NCBI RefSeq assembly: GCF_003051005.1 | Contig: NZ_QAOW01000009.1 | Span: 124,001 to 188,000, forward strand | Origin: Rhodococcus sp. OK519 | Lineage (GTDB): Bacteria; Actinomycetota; Actinomycetes; Mycobacteriales; Mycobacteriaceae | Length of the DNA: 64,000 nucleotides | Direction: 5' to 3' | In this document: piece after piece, positions 62,706 to 64,000 of the stretch | Layout: each line of letters starts with the position of its first letter | How positions within the stretch are numbered: the first letter of the stretch is position 1 | Made by a program: the position numbers and the translations under genes | The notes under the pieces: generated by a model | The model's input: the letters and a program-made list of their open reading frames with translations, nothing else | Told to the model about the DNA's origin: nothing | Databases searched by the model: none

Positions 62706-63730
62706 CGATGCCCCTCCACCGCAGCCAGTCCGGCAGCGACGAGCGGCGGTACCGCCTCGCACGCGTGCGCGAATCCCTCGCCCGTCGTGGCTCCGGCGCG
62801 ATGTCGATGCGTGATGCCCTCGGCGATCACCGCGAGCTTGAAGTTGGCGAGACCCAGATAGAAGCCCCAATGGTCGAGGTTTCGGCCGGTCGCCGTCGAA
62901 TACTGCTGCGCCATAGCGTCGGCCGACGGCAACCGTGCACTCGTCCACGCTGCTGGTTCACCGAGGATGACGTCGAGCGCGGGATGCCGGTAGACGCACA
63001 TCTGCGCGAGGTCGGCGAGCGGATCGCCGAGTGTGGACAGTTCCCAGTCCACCACGGCGAGCAGGCGGCCCGGGTCTTCGGCGGCGACAAGCGTGTTGTC
63101 GATCCGGTAGTCACCGTGAACGATTGCGGTCTGTGACTGCTCGGGGACCGAGTCCGCGAGTCGCGCATGCAACCGGTCCAGGTCGGGAAGCTCCCGGGTC
63201 TTGACCCGGTCCCACTGCCGCGCCCACAACTCCACCTGGCGTGTCAGGTAGCCGCCGGGGCGACCGAACGACTCGAGTCCCACCGCGCGATGGTCGACGG
63301 CGTGCAGCGCGGCGAGTACCCGCACCAGTTCACCTACGCACGAATCGATCTCGGAGCCGGTGAGCGTGTCGAGATCATCGACGGTGCGGATCACCCGACC
63401 GTCGACGAAGCCGGTGACCGCGAAGGGTGCACCCATCACCGCATCGTCTTCGCACAGCGCGATGGTGGGCGCCACGGGGACCGCCGATCCCTGCAGCGCT
63501 GCGCAGACCCGGAACTCGCGGGCGACATCGTGCGCCGACGGCGTCAGGCCCGCGGTCGGCGGCCGGCGCAGCACCCAGCGGGACGCGTCGTCGGACACCT
63601 CGAACGTGAGGTTCGACTTGCCGCCCGAGATCAGTCGGGCCCGCAGGTCCCCCGCCGTCGTCACCCCTCGATCGTCGAAGAAATGTTGCAGTGCAGCCAG
63701 ATCCAGACCGTCGAGTTCTGCAATCTTCAT
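62702..63730 (-). CDS. Aminoglycoside-phosphotransferase-like kinase (ACAD10/11 N-domain type)
   Basis: 342 residues. The kinase core is visible: LISGGKSNLTFEV near 34, IVHGDYRIDNTL (catalytic Asp, near 205) and VVDWELSTLGDP (Mg-binding Asp, near 228). In acyl-CoA metabolism this family phosphorylates 4-hydroxy acids or similar, paired with an ACAD as in human ACAD10/11. Both ends overlap neighbours by ATGA, so it is in an operon with the ACAD and SDR. Confidence 0.9.
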   Translation of the reverse strand: MKIAELDGLDLAALQHFFDDRGVTTAGDLRARLISGGKSNLTFEVSDDASRWVLRRPPTAGLTPSAHDVAREFRVCAALQGSAVPVAPTIALCEDDAVMGAPFAVTGFVDGRVIRTVDDLDTLTGSEIDSCVGELVRVLAALHAVDHRAVGLESFGRPGGYLTRQVELWARQWDRVKTRELPDLDRLHARLADSVPEQSQTAIVHGDYRIDNTLVAAEDPGRLLAVVDWELSTLGDPLADLAQMCVYRHPALDVILGEPAAWTSARLPSADAMAQQYSTATGRNLDHWGFYLGLANFKLAVIAEGITHRHRAGATTGEGFAHACEAVPPLVAAGLAAVEGHR

Positions 63731-64000
63731 GCCCGCCCCTCCTCGCGCGCGGCCCGTTTCGCCTTGCCGACGACGCGCTTCGCGAGCGCCCAGCGGTGCA
63801 CCTCGGACGGACCGTCGTACACCCGGAACGGGCGCACCTCACGGGACAGCCTGGCTAGCGGCAGATCACCGGACACGCCCATGCCACCGCACATCTGGAT
63901 GGACCGGTCGACGATCCGGAAGATCGCCTCCGACCCGAAAGCCTTGGCAATCGACGTCGAATCCGACGCGGCACCGCCCTGGTCGAGTTCCCAGCACGCG
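63727..64000 (-). CDS. Acyl-CoA dehydrogenase (C-terminal part; gene continues past window)
   Basis: The 90 visible C-terminal codons read CWELDQGGAASDSTSIAKAF through GSEAIFRIVDRSIQMCGGMG to RVYDGPSEVHRWALAKRVVG and a stop overlapping the kinase start. The catalytic region has YDGPSE rather than YEGT, as in ACAD10/11-type enzymes whose catalytic acid is the Asp. With the kinase next door it likely handles 4-hydroxy- or branched acyl-CoA. Confidence 0.88.
   Translation of the reverse strand, partial: ACWELDQGGAASDSTSIAKAFGSEAIFRIVDRSIQMCGGMGVSGDLPLARLSREVRPFRVYDGPSEVHRWALAKRVVGKAKRAAREEGRA

Overview
The window is high-GC actinobacterial chromosome with mycolate-type envelope genes. AftD, an MmpL3-type trehalose monomycolate exporter, a DUF3068 (PgfA-like) protein, GTP-dependent PEP carboxykinase, a DUF2613 peptide and a rifampicin monooxygenase together point to Rhodococcus/Prescottella or a close relative in the Mycobacteriales. 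I see no rRNA, tRNA, CRISPR array, transposase or phage gene. All identifications come from reading the sequence, without database searches.

Layout. 1-14 kb: the 3' end of an isochorismate synthase gene, then an envelope block (DUF2613, aftD, acyltransferase, DUF3068/pgfA-like, alcohol dehydrogenase, flippase-like protein, GT-C-like membrane protein, GT4 glycosyltransferase, methyltransferase). Part of it follows the order I recall for M. tuberculosis Rv0228-Rv0224c. 14-27.3 kb: an accessory catabolic block. A tightly coupled leftward operon encodes a polyamine-type ABC importer, a DUF1028 protein, two M20 metallo-amidohydrolases, an MmgE/PrpD protein in open frame with an acyl-CoA-dehydrogenase-fold protein, a flavin reductase and an FAD-dependent oxidoreductase. 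It is divergent from an IclR regulator and a nitrilase-family amidohydrolase. 27.3-35.8 kb: secreted lipase and TetR, ROK kinase, aldehyde dehydrogenase with a KstR-like operator, cation efflux protein, APC permease and SDR.

35.8-51.3 kb: cysK-cysE, pckG, then a block syntenic with M. tuberculosis Rv0211-Rv0205 as I recall it: two GTPase-associated proteins, trmB, a NYN-like protein, mmpL3, and a DUF1707 protein plus AI-2E family protein, followed by an adenylate cyclase and a LPG-synthase-like membrane protein. 51.3-64 kb: a GntR regulator divergent from leuA, whose leader has a Leu-rich leader peptide and attenuator; a secreted protein; YceI; rifampicin monooxygenase with a rifamycin-associated-element-like palindrome; Tat-exported phospholipase C; DoxX-like and DUF3054 proteins; a POT peptide transporter; a truncated histidine phosphatase beside a large palindrome; an SDR, an APH-like phosphotransferase and the 3' end of an acyl-CoA dehydrogenase gene.

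Working together: aftD, pgfA-like and mmpL3 serve arabinan and mycolate envelope assembly. The 14-27 kb block looks like a complete uptake-and-degradation pathway for an unidentified N-substituted (amide, carbamoyl or secondary-amine) carboxylate. It is the best candidate here for an undescribed system. Its monooxygenase-like component lacks the acyl-CoA dehydrogenase catalytic Glu and has a flavin reductase next to it.
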